NCBI GenBank assembly: GCA_014706385.1
Contig: JACGZH010000001.1
Span: 496,001-560,000, forward strand
Source of the DNA: Phaffia rhodozyma
Lineage: Eukaryota; Basidiomycota; Tremellomycetes; Cystofilobasidiales; Mrakiaceae
Reading direction: 5' to 3'
Length of the DNA stretch: 64,000 bases
Shown: positions 1 to 11,200 of the stretch, piece after piece
Numbering within the stretch: position 1 is the first letter of the stretch
Layout: every line of letters begins with the position of its first letter
Notes under the pieces: generated by a model
What the model saw: the letters and a program-made list of their open reading frames with translations, nothing else
The model's database searches: none
What the model was told of the DNA's origin: nothing
Program-made: the position numbers and the translations under genes

Positions 1-174
1 CGATGTCAGCCCACGAGACCGAGACTGTATATAATCAAAGTTTCCATCTCTTCTCCTTCCTGTTCTTTTCCATCCGGTCCCATCTCACGTCCATTACATC
101 AATCGTTCAAAACTTTCACACCCACTCAACCATCAGCCCATTCTCAGGTTCAAACATAGACAAACATATACAAG

Positions 175-1070
175 ATGTCTGACTTCAGCCTTCCCGAACC
201 TACAAAGTCCCATCTCGTCCTTGTAAGATTCAATCTTTCTCTCTCTGCCGAAAACCATATGGCTGATAGAAACGGCTTTCAATTCAGGACTTTGTGTTCT
301 CTGACACAGATGCTACCTATAGAAGAATTCGAGTTCCTTCAAACTACTCGTTTGAACTAAGTACGTAATTTGCTTCAGCTTCTTGCTCATTTTCGTCTGC
401 GCCTCATCACTCACGCCCATCTCTATTCCGGTCCTAAAACCCTCAGTACACAAGCTCATTCAGTACACCTTTGGCTGGTCAGATATCAAGCCACACAAGT
501 TCACCGCGCTGGGTCAGATTAAACTCGTCTCAGCCTCACCCGAGGTGAAGCACGTACAGAACTGGGGCTCACCCAAGATCAAGATCTCTGCTTCTCCCTC
601 TTCCCAGAGGTCTGACGATGATGTCGCGGAAGAGGACGAGAAAACGTTTACACTGGGTGACGTCTGGAAGGACCACGAGAAAGTCGGGGCAAATGAAAAG
701 CTTGGAGTCAGCTATGAGTACGACTACGAAGGTATGTCCTCAAAGCTCCTATCCTGCTATTGAGTATCTACGCAAGATAAGCGCAGGATTGACGTCCTCC
801 TTGGTCATTTTCACCCATTTATCCGAGATAGAAGGCCGTATGCTTGAAATCATCTACAAACATTACCAGCATATGGGGGCTGCATCCAATCTACCTCATA
901 TTATCAAGGGCTCTGGAGGTCCACCTCGTGAAACCATCCAGAGCCACGAGGAGTGTGATCAGAAAACATTTGACGTCGAAGCGTTCAACGCCAACTGGCA
1001 AGGTTACCTCGGCGGGACCATCCAGAGCAAGGCTGGTCTCAAGGAGGTCGCTCTAGGCAAGGTTCACTAG
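175..1070 (+). CDS. pRiA4b ORF-3-like domain protein (four exons)
   Basis: Exon 1 starts at the ATG at 175, downstream of a CT-rich leader. Frame continuity gives exons 175-222, 288-360, 447-731 and a last exon starting at 787 or 832 and ending at the stop at 1070. Joined, the start reads DFVFSDTDATYRRIRVPSNY, then SFELIHKLIQYTFGWSDIKP with a following HKF. This is the typical plan of the plasmid pRiA4b ORF-3-like family (an 'IWRRI.VP' strand, then 'L..IIQ..FGW.D.H.H.F'). Later come a YEYDY segment and a PHIIKGSGGPP segment, which match the family's 'YEYDFGD' and 'P.ii.GeG..PPED' blocks. The usual W-E-H after YEYD is not obvious, so the third intron's acceptor is unsettled. The family's biochemical role is unknown. 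It is best known from bacterial plasmids and transposon passengers, and it also occurs in fungi. The gene converges on the HIT-finger gene with about 290 bp between the stops. Family assignment is fairly firm; function is unknown. Confidence 0.65.
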
Positions 1071-1363
1071 ACACCGTTTTCAATATCTGGTCTTTTTGTT
1101 CTTCCTTATTGGGTGGTATCCCTTGCCATCTATGCGCTTTAAATAGTTCTGCATCATTTATGCTGTTTCCAATTTTTCCTTTCTTTTTTCTTCTTCTTCT
1201 TCTTTTCTATATCTTTCCAAACGAAGTCTCTATTTCTTTTCTTCTTGTATCGGCAACCATTGCCCCATCAGAATGTATTCCTATCGCATGTTCGTCTTGA
1301 GTCTTTCTTTCCATAGCAGAAAGAACAGTATAAAACATCGTTTTCTAATCTTGAAGCAGATGA

Positions 1364-2672
1364 TCAGAGTATGATCTTGACCTGTTCTTCCTCTTGGTCA
1401 TCCAGTCCACCAACCAAGTCATCGTCAGGTCCAACAACTTCCCACTCTACCCCTCGCCGTTCTTTCCTCACGCCCTTCAAAACTCGTTCAACCTCCAATG
1501 CAAACGACCGGATCAATTCCATCTCTTCGGATGTAGTCTTTATCCCTGGTCCCGATCCCAGTCTAGTATCTGCTGACGAGTGGGATTGGAATCGACCATT
1601 ACCAGTTCCACGTCCGCCTCGACCACGTGAGATCCTACCTCGGTTAGGCCGTCCTCTCTGATCAAAGGCGTGTGGGGTAGAGTTCAAAGCCAAATTCGAG
1701 GACGAGGAAGGAGAGAGAACCGAAAGACCGAGCACTTGCTGAAGAAAAGCTGACCTTGTGAAGGAGTCAGAGCTAGCGCGTGAGGATGAGTGAGAATGAG
1801 CACGGGAAGAAGAGGACAATGAAGAAGAGGGGAGGTCGTTGATCTGAGAAAGAAGAGGAGCAAGGAGCGGGTTTGCAAGTAATTCTCTGATCTTGGGTGA
1901 TGTTGCTGTTTATGCAGTCAATGTCGTTCAAATCGAGTGCGTCAGTTCAAAGTCTTCAAACAGAACGTAGTTAGGTGGGCACAGTTAGCAAACATACCAA
2001 TAGCCATTAAATCCTCCCTTTGGAGTGGTTTCGGTAAATCCCGGTCCAGCGGGTTCCCCGACCCTTCCCATTCATTCCCATCAGAATTAACAGGCCAATT
2101 GAGACTTGAGAGAGGCCGAAGAGGAATTGGCTCGGACGGAGGTTCCGGTAAGGATGTTGATGTTATCGGTACCGGTAGCGGCTTTGGGTCAGAGGTTGAG
2201 GTCGGAGTTGAAGTAGGAAGAGAAACGGAAGAGACAGGTGGAGAAGTTTCGGACGGCGGAGGTAAATGAGAGCACGATTCCTCTACCAAGGCCATTCCAA
2301 TCTTTTTTCAGCCCGAAAACAAGTCATACCCAGAGCTCCAATCATCTAGGATAGAAAGAGAGCACAGAAGAAACAACCAACGTAGAGTAGAAAACGTCTA
2401 ACAACGAGACGAACCTTTGTGTTTTTTGAAACAAGGAACCGAACAACTATATTTTCTCCCACCCATTATTGGAACAAAGAAAGTCAACTATGGTCTTCTC
2501 TTACATTTTCCTCTCTTCAGGTAATGGATGGATCTCGTTTTATGTACTGAACAATCACTTGCAACAGACAAGAGCGAAATAAAACTGACTAGACGACCTG
2601 ACATGTCGAACACTTGTACTTTGATGCGTTCGTCTTGCAAATCTGACAAGCTGCAGGTTTAGGAAAGACCAT
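1364..2672 (-). CDS. HIT-type zinc-finger protein, ZNHIT3/Hit1-like (box C/D snoRNP assembly)
   Basis: The zinc finger is split over short exons. Exon 1 (2672-2590) encodes CQICKTNASKYKCSTCQVV. Exon 2 (2446-2415) encodes YCSVPCFKKHK. Exon 3 starts at about 2285 with EESCSHLPPP. All junctions keep frame: TA|T restores Tyr and G|AG restores Glu. The order CxxC, CxxC, CxxxC, H/C is the zf-HIT pattern. A later segment PLQREDLMAI is followed, after an intron starting near 1993, by RELLANPLLAPLLSQINDLP. This resembles the 'S..IR.LL..P.L..LL..ID' helix of Hit1/ZNHIT3. The C-terminal half carries a Ser-rich stretch, RG repeats (GRISRGRGGRG) and a helix EEMELIRSFALEVERVL. Hit1/ZNHIT3 works with Rsa1/NUFIP in assembling box C/D snoRNPs; that role is inferred from the family. 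The stop is TGA at 1364-1366. Confidence 0.7.
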
Positions 2673-3130
2673 TGTCTGTGTAGAAATCCTAATAGAGGTA
2701 GCTCAAGATAGTGTTTTACCGGGATTCAAAGAAAGTTGAATGGATTGGTCGAATACAATGTAAAGGAGTGAGGAGATCACGAGATAATCAGGAAGAGACG
2801 TCAGAGAATGCAAATATTTCTTATGGCAATTTTTTCTCACTTTGTATCATGAATATCTAATCAGTCTCAACTTATTGTTCCCGGGCTTTTTTGCTCCATT
2901 ATACCTCATTGTTGATATCGATCTTCCTCCTACATATAAAATTATTGAGCAGAAGGGATAGATAATGATGATATGCCTTCCCTGATTGAAATTAAACAGA
3001 TGCATGGGACCAGAATTATACAACAATATGCAAACGTAGAGATTAAGCCCAGAAGAGAATAAGATTGAAAGACTAGCAAAGAATTGAAGCACTTTTGATT
3101 GATCATCACGCTGAAAGGGCACATATGGAA

Positions 3131-6100
3131 TTAATCCTTCAACAGAGACTGAACGATATGATTTACTCGAAGATGCCGAAGATCCGTGTACGTCTGATAG
3201 TTAATGGAGATGATCAAGAACTAATCAGATCGGAGATATACATGCCTCTTATTCATATGAAGACGAAGAACTTGGACGTACCTGACCACAGCCGACGAAA
3301 AGAATAGGTTGTCCGGTAACGTATGTCATAGAGAGTGCCGCTCCTACTTTATCGTCCTAAGAAAAGCACAGAAGCAAAGCCCATTGGTTGTCAGTTTGCC
3401 CGTTTTCTGCGGAAGGCGAAAGAAAGATCTGATATCCGATACTCACGATAGTATCAAACTTGGTCAAAATCATCCCGTCAATTCCTCGTTCTTTACCTTT
3501 CCCTCCCTTTGCAGAGAACTCTTTCAAGCTCCTGTCGAACTTGCTGAGCTGATCGACAGCCTCATTTCCAACCAGAGCTTCACCAACAAATATGATCTTG
3601 TCGGGTGAATTGACAGACACGAGTTTGGAAAGTGCTCGCATCAGAGGCTCGTTATCTTGCATTCGGCCAGCAGTATCGATCAAGACGACATCAAACGCAT
3701 GCTCCTTGGCTAGGAAGAGGATTCAAGTGAAAAGGGCAATTAAACCGAAGCGATAGGTTCAGTGTCGCGTCAGTAATGAAGCAATGCTATCAAACGTAGC
3801 TTAACGTACCGAACGAGATGGCCTCCTTCGCAATTGTCGCGCTGTCCTTTCCGTAACCTTTCTCAAACAGTTCGACTCTACCCTTCTTCTCGCCTTCCCC
3901 AATCTGCTCGCTCAGCCTTCCAAGGTTATTGACATGCACTCGCAGTTGCTCAACCGCTCCACTTCGGAACGTGTCACACGCAGCGATCAGAACGTTGAGC
4001 TCATTTTGAAGAAGCCAAAAGCAAACTTTTGACAAGTTCGTTGACTTCCCTACACCATTCACACCGACAAACACCATCTTGTATGGTTCCGAGTTAGAAG
4101 ACGTCGAGTTACTGAAAGCTTCGGCGGCATTGGCAGATGCGCTATGTTTTCGTTTAATTTCCAAAAGAATATCGGTGGATGATTTAGGGGTAAGAATCCG
4201 AGTGATTGATTGGGAAAGAGCCGCTCGGACTTCTGATCTGACACCTATCAGACATGTATTCACATCAGTTTAAAAATGACGGCCACAATGGATACAAAGG
4301 GAAATCCAATGAAGCCCGACGACTTACTACCAAAACTTCCTAACTTTCGACCGATCAATGCGCTCTCAACTCCTTCACATACCCTCTCACAAACCCCCTT
4401 TGCCACATTCTTTCCCATCAGATGTTTCTCCATCACTTCCAGCACCGGTTGAAGATCTTCTTTTGTCAAAACTTTCGTTCCTTTCAACCTAGAAAAAAAG
4501 CTAGATAGAGACTTCTGGCCAAGTAAATTCGAACCGGAGGTGGCCGAGTCTGATCCGTTGAGGGACATATTGGAGGTAGAGCCATTTCCAGAAGCAGCAG
4601 TAGCAGCTGCAGCAGAACCTTCAGCTAGTGCTCTTGAAATCATATCGTCCTCCTCGTCGTCTCCTTCGTCGAACGTGCTATCCAGGTCTTTGACATCGTA
4701 CAACCCGTCTCTTTTGATTCCTAACGCCGTTTGATCGACTAGTTTAGATATATCTGCTCGGGATGGCTGAGCAACAGACGAGCCGTCGGGTAGAGTGGTT
4801 GAGGAAGGAGGAGGAGTGGAGAAATCTAGAGCGGCCATGTCGGCTGAGGTAATGGCAGAGTCACCCCATTTACGCATTACCTTCGATGTAGAGCTAGACG
4901 TGGCCGGCCGACGAGGAGATGATTCGCTGATTAATCAAACGAAAGCGAAAGTATATAAATCCAGATCTTCGTCAGAAACATCATTCAGTTCTCAGTTGAG
5001 AAAGAAAGACAGCTAAGAGGAAGCAACAAACCCGGACGATTTTCCTGGACTTGACGTCCCAGCATTTGCCCCTGCTTTACCCAAAGCTCTCTTTCCAGCC
5101 GAAGCTCCCTTCAGCCTGTTTTTTAGCGCCTCTACATTTCTTGCAATTTCTTCGGTATCTTCACCGGTTGATCCTTTTTGGGGTGTAGCTGGAGCCGAAG
5201 GAGCTGAGCCACACACAGACACACACGGCAAGGGAAAAGAAAATGAAAGTGATTCAGTTTTGTAGACACAACGAAGGCAGGAAATTCTACAAACAAAGGG
5301 ACACAAAGAGAACATACTGTCCGCCTGAACAAGTATAGCATCACCACCGGCTTTGGAATCATCAGCAACCATATTAGCCTTCACCGGCGTTGCTCCAGTC
5401 GATTTGCGACTGAAGCCCTTTGGTCTACCTACCCCACCAATCTTTTTATCTGCTCCTCCTGATCCAACTTTCTCAGACGCGCCGGCTTTTGCTTCGACTC
5501 GCCTAACGAGTTTTTCCCAAGTAGATTCCCAACCTGCGAGCTCGGTCTCAAGCGCCCATTGGGTTGGCCCTGTTGATGCTGTGGTAGTGGCTATCGTAGA
5601 AGAGGAAGAAGGCGCAGAGAGGGAGGCATGGAAAGATTGAAGAAACGGAAGATGGAGAGAGAGGAAGAGCGTTCGGAGGGAATGAAGGAGCTGAGGAATG
5701 TATGGTAAGTGGAGAAGCCGATGGTAGCTCACCTGCAAGCACTCGCACATGAAAACGAAGAGCGCTCTATCTCAGTCGTCTAAATATCCTTGGAGATGTA
5801 CAGGAGAAGAAGAAGACACGAACGACAAAGATCAACCCTAACGAATTCTCTCTCAACCATTCCATTTTCCAACCAGCCATCTCCCAGACGTTTCCTCCAT
5901 CTTTTTTGGAGACTCCCGGACCATAGTTCGGCCCGGACGGAGCTTGAAAAGGCTTCAGAGTTCGGCCTTCGACAAGTACGGTGGAGAGAAGACTGTTGAT
6001 CGGCGAAGGAGTGGCAGCAGAAGAAGTAGCAACTCCTGACGGGACAGGAAAAGAGGGAGAGTATGACTTTTGAAAGAGGATAACTCCACCTTTGAGTGTC

Positions 6101-6276
6101 GAGTTCACATAGAAGCATGTGTTCACCATCGAAAGAAAGGGCGGGCGGGGGGGGGGAGAGAGTAACCAATAGACTATCAGTTTTCGTCCACATCTGATAG
6201 CACCGACCGAAAACAGTAAGAGAAAATCATAGTAACGAGACTGACTCTCATGAGATATTGACACGTAATCCAACAT
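3131..6276 (-). CDS. SRP101: Signal recognition particle receptor subunit alpha (SRP54-type GTPase)
   Basis: This is the ER docking GTPase for SRP-ribosome complexes. The start at 6276 gives [10 protein letters not shown], then after an intron [17 protein letters not shown], the SRX/longin N-terminus that binds SRP receptor beta. A further SRX helix region is followed by a charged linker ([15 protein letters not shown] and neighbours near 5400), then the NG domain. Its G motifs are clear: GVNGVGKST at about 4060, [12 protein letters not shown] at about 3980, DTAGRMQDN at about 3670, TKFD at about 3460. The C-terminal exons encode [20 protein letters not shown] and, after another intron, TYTDLR and [11 protein letters not shown] before TAA at 3131. 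About seven or more introns break the gene. SRX plus linker plus NG is the normal architecture and nothing essential appears missing. Subunit assignment is firm; some splice sites in the linker were not resolved. Confidence 0.93.
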
Positions 6277-7438
6277 GCAAGCTGATCTGTTGTGGAAAAA
6301 AGAAGAGGGAGAAAGCAAGAAGAGTAGGAGAGTTATTGAAGATGATGGTCGACAGCCGACTAAATGAGAAGGAAAACTTGGGGTTTCACCATCTCTTTTT
6401 TTCCTCTACCGGTTTTTTCTTTGCATCTCATTCTTCGATTTTTTCCAGTCATCTATGTCTCTTTCATCGTTCCGTACATATTCTTGTTATTCGAACATAG
6501 ACATCATAGAAATTTGCTCGTTGTTACAAGTACTTTGGTTGATGTGATGATGGTGTTAAAGACTTGGACATACAGGAAAGTCTACGACTGTTGGATACGA
6601 GAGTAATAGCTCCCGTGTGTCTCTAGTAAAAATATGACATTCTGTGTCCATAAGCAAACCATCCAATGCTGATTATCTCAATTTTTATCCTTAAAATACT
6701 ACCGACTCCTTCTTGTTCGCTTCTTAAACATATTGTGTTGCCAGTACGAACAAAGAACTGAAAGGGCATATCTCATTTCGTTTCCTTCTCATCTCACCGT
6801 ACACAATATCCACTTGATTCGTTCATCCAATCACGCCAACGCTTCTAAGACTCTTATTTAAAGGAGTCCAGGAAGAAGAACAATCGCATTTAGTGATGAC
6901 CCTCAGCGGCAGCCTGGGCAGCAAGGATTCGTCGTCCTATTGGTTGGCAAATTCGAGTCGAAAGGTATGAGTGGAACAGGGGTTTTAGGGAAGATTGAGA
7001 TAGAACGGAGAGGGTTGGTCGAAAGGGGATCAGAATATACATTGGCCAAAAGTGAAGAGAAGGCGTTCAGGGTTGAGGACATAAGAGAAAAGAAATGGTC
7101 AGCTCTATTGTTTCCATATTCAAAGACAAAGATTCAGCGGGATGGATGAAATTCGACGAACGGTAGGGGTTCTCAGGCTAGTCATTCCAAGACAAAAGAG
7201 GTGAAAAGCATTCGGGATAAGCACGAAGATAGAAAAGAAAAGAATGTTAGCCAAGTGAGAAGAGAAGATGTTCGAGAAACCCGTCATATGCAAATGGAAA
7301 GAGAACGGCCATACGTCGTTCAAAGCCTCAGGTCCTGTTGCAGACGCATAAAGAACAGAGCAAAGAGAACATAAAGATTGAGCATCAGCTTCCTTCTATG
7401 CATCCAGAGACTTCATCCGTAGAGGACCAAAAGATAAT
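6277..7438. other. Intergenic stretch, mostly without recognisable genes
   Basis: It holds the upstream region of the minus-strand SRP receptor gene and the 3' side of the minus-strand subunit J gene. Apart from the possible small exon at 6890-6936, I see only short unsupported ORFs. A G-run interrupted by C (about 6139-6156) lies just inside the receptor gene, in its first intron. Confidence 0.5.
6890..6936 (-). other. Possible orphan terminal exon of a small gene
   Basis: On the minus strand an ACCAATAG acceptor-like site is followed by codons for RRILAAQAAAEGHH and TAA at 6890. The composition looks coding, and the exon sits in an otherwise gene-free stretch between the SRP receptor start (6276) and ATP synthase subunit J (7439). 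I could not find convincing upstream exons. One candidate is MSSTLNAFSSLLAN at about 7085-7044, but its junction phase does not fit. This is a hypothesis only. Confidence 0.2.
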
Positions 7439-7836
7439 TTAAAGACGGAACGAACGAGAGACGGCAATCTCTTGGACCTGGTAGATTCCCCAACCGGCCA
7501 TGGCCAAACCGACAAAGAGGAACTTGTAGGGCTTCCAGATCTACAGATGGATGAGTTCGTTCAAGTTGGATGCATTCCAAGAAAGAGTATTGATGGTATT
7601 GTTGAAAACAAAAGGAGCAGAAAAAGGAGAAAAAGGTAGAGGTCAACATGGGCTATTGGTCGATCTACAGCAGATCTTTAAAACTCGCTTCTCTCCGAAG
7701 AAGGGCTCATCTCGAATATGCTATGCCTGAGGACAGCAACAATCGGCGAAAAGAGTACAGTGATCAGACGTACGGGAGTAGGGAAGGCTCGCTTGCCAAA
7801 CAAGTCAGGGAAGAAAGCTTTGGGGTGGGAAGACAT
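7439..7836 (-). CDS. ATP18: Mitochondrial F1Fo ATP synthase subunit J (i/j), Atp18-like
   Basis: Two exons, 7836-7774 and 7540-7439, separated by a 233-nt intron with GTACGT donor and CTACAG acceptor, join in phase 0. The 54-residue product starts MSSHPKAFFPDLFGKRAFPT and continues PIWKPYKFLFVGLAMAG, ending QEIAVSRSFRL. The pattern 'R.FPTP..KPY..F..G' followed by one hydrophobic segment (FLFVGLAMAGWGIY) is the fungal subunit j plan: a short matrix N-terminus and one inner-membrane helix. Yeast Atp18 is 59 residues, so the length fits. The subunit sits in the Fo membrane domain near the dimer interface. A larger-than-usual intron separates the exons; a short open stretch at about 7720-7670 could suggest an alternative exon, but it is not needed for the frame. 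Assignment rests on motif and length, so it is likely rather than certain. Confidence 0.7.
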
Positions 7837-8266
7837 CTTTGAACTAAAAAGAGACGTGGTCAAAGGTAGAAGAGAAAATGAGAATGCCAAAGAGGAAGAA
7901 AATTCAAAGAAAAAACAACGTCAGGAGAAGCTCTACAGTCAACTAAGCCTAACTTCAAACCATTCTTATAATGCAGTCTAACATTTACTGACCTTGAGAA
8001 AGAGAATTAAAAGAGATAGAGAGGAGTGAGAGGATGGGTAAAAGAAAAGAGAACGGATGGCTGATGAAGGAGGAGATTTCCCCTCACGGTGCCGTCTGTA
8101 ACCTTAGATAAGTTGTGTTCAGAATAAATGAATTGTATTCCGAGATGGCTGCATTAAGTCATCGGACCGCATATAGCCCATCTCCACCATCAATCCCATC
8201 AATACCTTCAATCACCCACGACATTTCAATACAGTCGTACCTGAGATACTTCCTTGCTCACTTGCC

Positions 8267-11200
8267 ATGAACATAACGACCACGTCGTTGGTCGATCGAA
8301 GACACGGACCAGGGATATGCTCAATCAGAGGATCCTGTGGCAAAAAATCGATATTCGATCCGGAACTCCCTTGTCCTGATGATGGCGATGCCGATTCGGT
8401 CCGTTTAACTTGTATCTGTTTCTGATAGATTCACTCATGTACCAGAGCTATCTGACGTTCTCTCCTCTTGATTATCTTCAAAAATACGATCAAATGGACA
8501 AACGAATTTGTAACTTATGGATTATTTAGCCTTCGACAGAGCTGAAAGCAATGCTCATGGACATATGCGGCCCGTCATTCGAGACTCCGGACACGGTCTG
8601 TTGTACGATCGATCAAGCCGAAGCTCTCAGAGACAACCTCCTCCAAGCCGAACCGTAAGCTCTTGTACCCGCTTAGTTGCTTGATTTGTTCTCGAAGAAG
8701 CGGTTATAAGCCACTGACACTGGATGGTCTATCATGTGCAACTCTGCTGCCTACAGCCTCATCGCTGCCTGTCCGGCTTGCCGAAACTCATTTCGATCGT
8801 TCTATTGCCACTTCACATGTTCACCTTCCCAATCGACCTTTTTAGAAGTTCTCTCTACCCAGACAATGCCATCTAGTCCGCATCAGGAAGCTGTTAAAGA
8901 GATCAACGTGTATGTCTCTCCAGAATTCAAACAGTCCTTCTATGACTCTTGCAAGGATGTTCAATTTGGTGCTACCAACGGTCTCGCTATGGATCTCATT
9001 GGAGGGGGTGCCAAAGACCCGGAAGCCTTTCTACGATATATGGGCAAGCTACGCCCTGGCTTAGGTAGCCCATTCCAGATCAATTTTCCTTCTTCGCTGC
9101 CAGAAACCGAGGATGAGGATCGCTGGTCCCCGGTCAGTCCGACCAAATTGCATTGCGATGATCCAGAGATCTACTCTCGATGCGCTTGTGCCGACTGTCC
9201 ATCGATATGCCCTTCGTTGCCTTACTTGCCGACTCCATCAGGCGAATCTAGGATGGATCCCATTCCAGGCTGTCATATTGGTCGAATGAGCTGTACATCG
9301 TTCGTCGTCACGTTATCATACTTGGCAGCCGTGTTGATTGTCACATCCCTCTGGATAATGGATCGAATAGCAAAGAAGAAGAAACAGAGCTGGGAGCGCA
9401 GGATTTTATTGGGCGATGACGACCAGCCAGGAGTAGATACAGAGGTAGACGCTCAAGATGGAAGAGTAATCAGTCCTTCAAGCACGAGGCATAAGCCTGG
9501 AGCGTCCAGACGAAGCACGTCAGACCTGTTTGGGACGACTATCGGATCCGAGGAACTTGGATTATCGAATGATGATGACGACGGCAGGGCTAGGGTAGGA
9601 AGCTTGTTGGATCCGATTGGAAGGTTGCAGCCTAGACAGAGCAAAGTCAATGTCTGGCTCAAGAAGGGCTTTTACCGACTGGGATTGATGTGCGCACAGA
9701 GAGCTTGTAAGTCATGTGGATTTCGTCTGTCCCTTGCTATCTTGTATGATGATGGAAATCATTGACTTTCTTGTATCTCATATGGACAAAACATCTAGAT
9801 ACAACATTCATTGTTGCGTTGCTGGTCCTCGCCCTTCTTAATCTCGGTTGGAAACGGTTCTCCGTAGAGACTGATCCAGTTCATCTTTGGGTTTCTCCTA
9901 CGTCATCACCCGTGCTCGAGAAGAATCATTTTGATCAAAGCTTTGGCCCTTTCTTCCGACCTCAACAAATCTTCATCACATCCTCTCTTACCGACTCCTC
10001 ATCCTCTGCTTCCTTGCCCGACAGACAAGGAACAGCTAGTATTCCAACGCCTATCGAACCCGCTCTCTCATACGAACGCCTTAACTGGTGGCTTGAACAC
10101 GAACGAACGATTTTGTCTATGCGCTCAATACCCAACAATTATACTTATGAAGATGTGTGTTACTCTCCAGCCGGCCCAGGTACGGCTTGTATCGTCCAGT
10201 CGATCTCGGTCTGGTTCGATGCCCTCACGGGCGGAGAGGTCGACGAGGACGAATGGCAGGACGTCATTAAGGGATGTTCAGATCAACCATCTGATTGCCT
10301 GGCCGAAAGTGGAATGATCCTAGAACCGAAGTTTATTCTGGGAGGACTGCCGTCGGAGTCAACTAATTGGTTGAACGTTTCGAGTTTTATCACGACGTTC
10401 GTCCTGCAAGGAACGTTAGACGAAGCCGGTCTACTTAGAGCAGAGGAATGGGAACGCAGCCTAAGAAGTTATTTGGAGGACGTTGTGAACTCGCCCAAAG
10501 AACTGGAAGCAGGCCGTGCTTGGATCGGGTTTTCCACCGGTGTCAGTTTAGAAGAAGAGTTGAATAAGGCATCCAACCTTGACAAACTTGTCGTCGGGGC
10601 TAGTTATCTGGGCATGTTGGTTTACGTGACATTCACGTTAGGGGGGTCTCAAGGTGGAAGCCTCATAGGACTAGCGATAGAGTTGATTAGCTGGATTGCT
10701 AGTCTATTCGGGCTAACTGATGTTTTAGGGATGAGGGAGAAAGAACGGGGAGGGTCAGCAGGCAGACGTCAGAGGATCAAGAATTTGTTAAGGACGGCAT
10801 TGATCAACTCCAAGTTCTCCCTAGGAGTTTTTGGAATCTTGGTTGTGGTGATCTCGATCTCGACCTCGGTTGGCGTGTTTTCAGCTCTAGGGGTCAAAGT
10901 AACATTGATTATCGCGGAGGTTATCCCTTTCTTAGTCTTAGCTGTTGGAGTTGGTGAGTTCTTCTATCTCTCGTTCCTATATTTGTTGATCACAGACAAA
11001 GCTGAGTCTTCTACGTTTCACAATCCAGACAACGTTTTCATTCTCGTCAATGAGCTTGACCGCCAAAACGCCTTGCACGGACCTCTCGCTTCGCCCAGTT
11101 CTATTCAACAGCGATCATCCCATTATCTTCAGGGTCAATCTTTCACAGAGGACCCGTTTGCCATCACGCCATCCTCGTCTTCCACTGGACCAAACGACAC

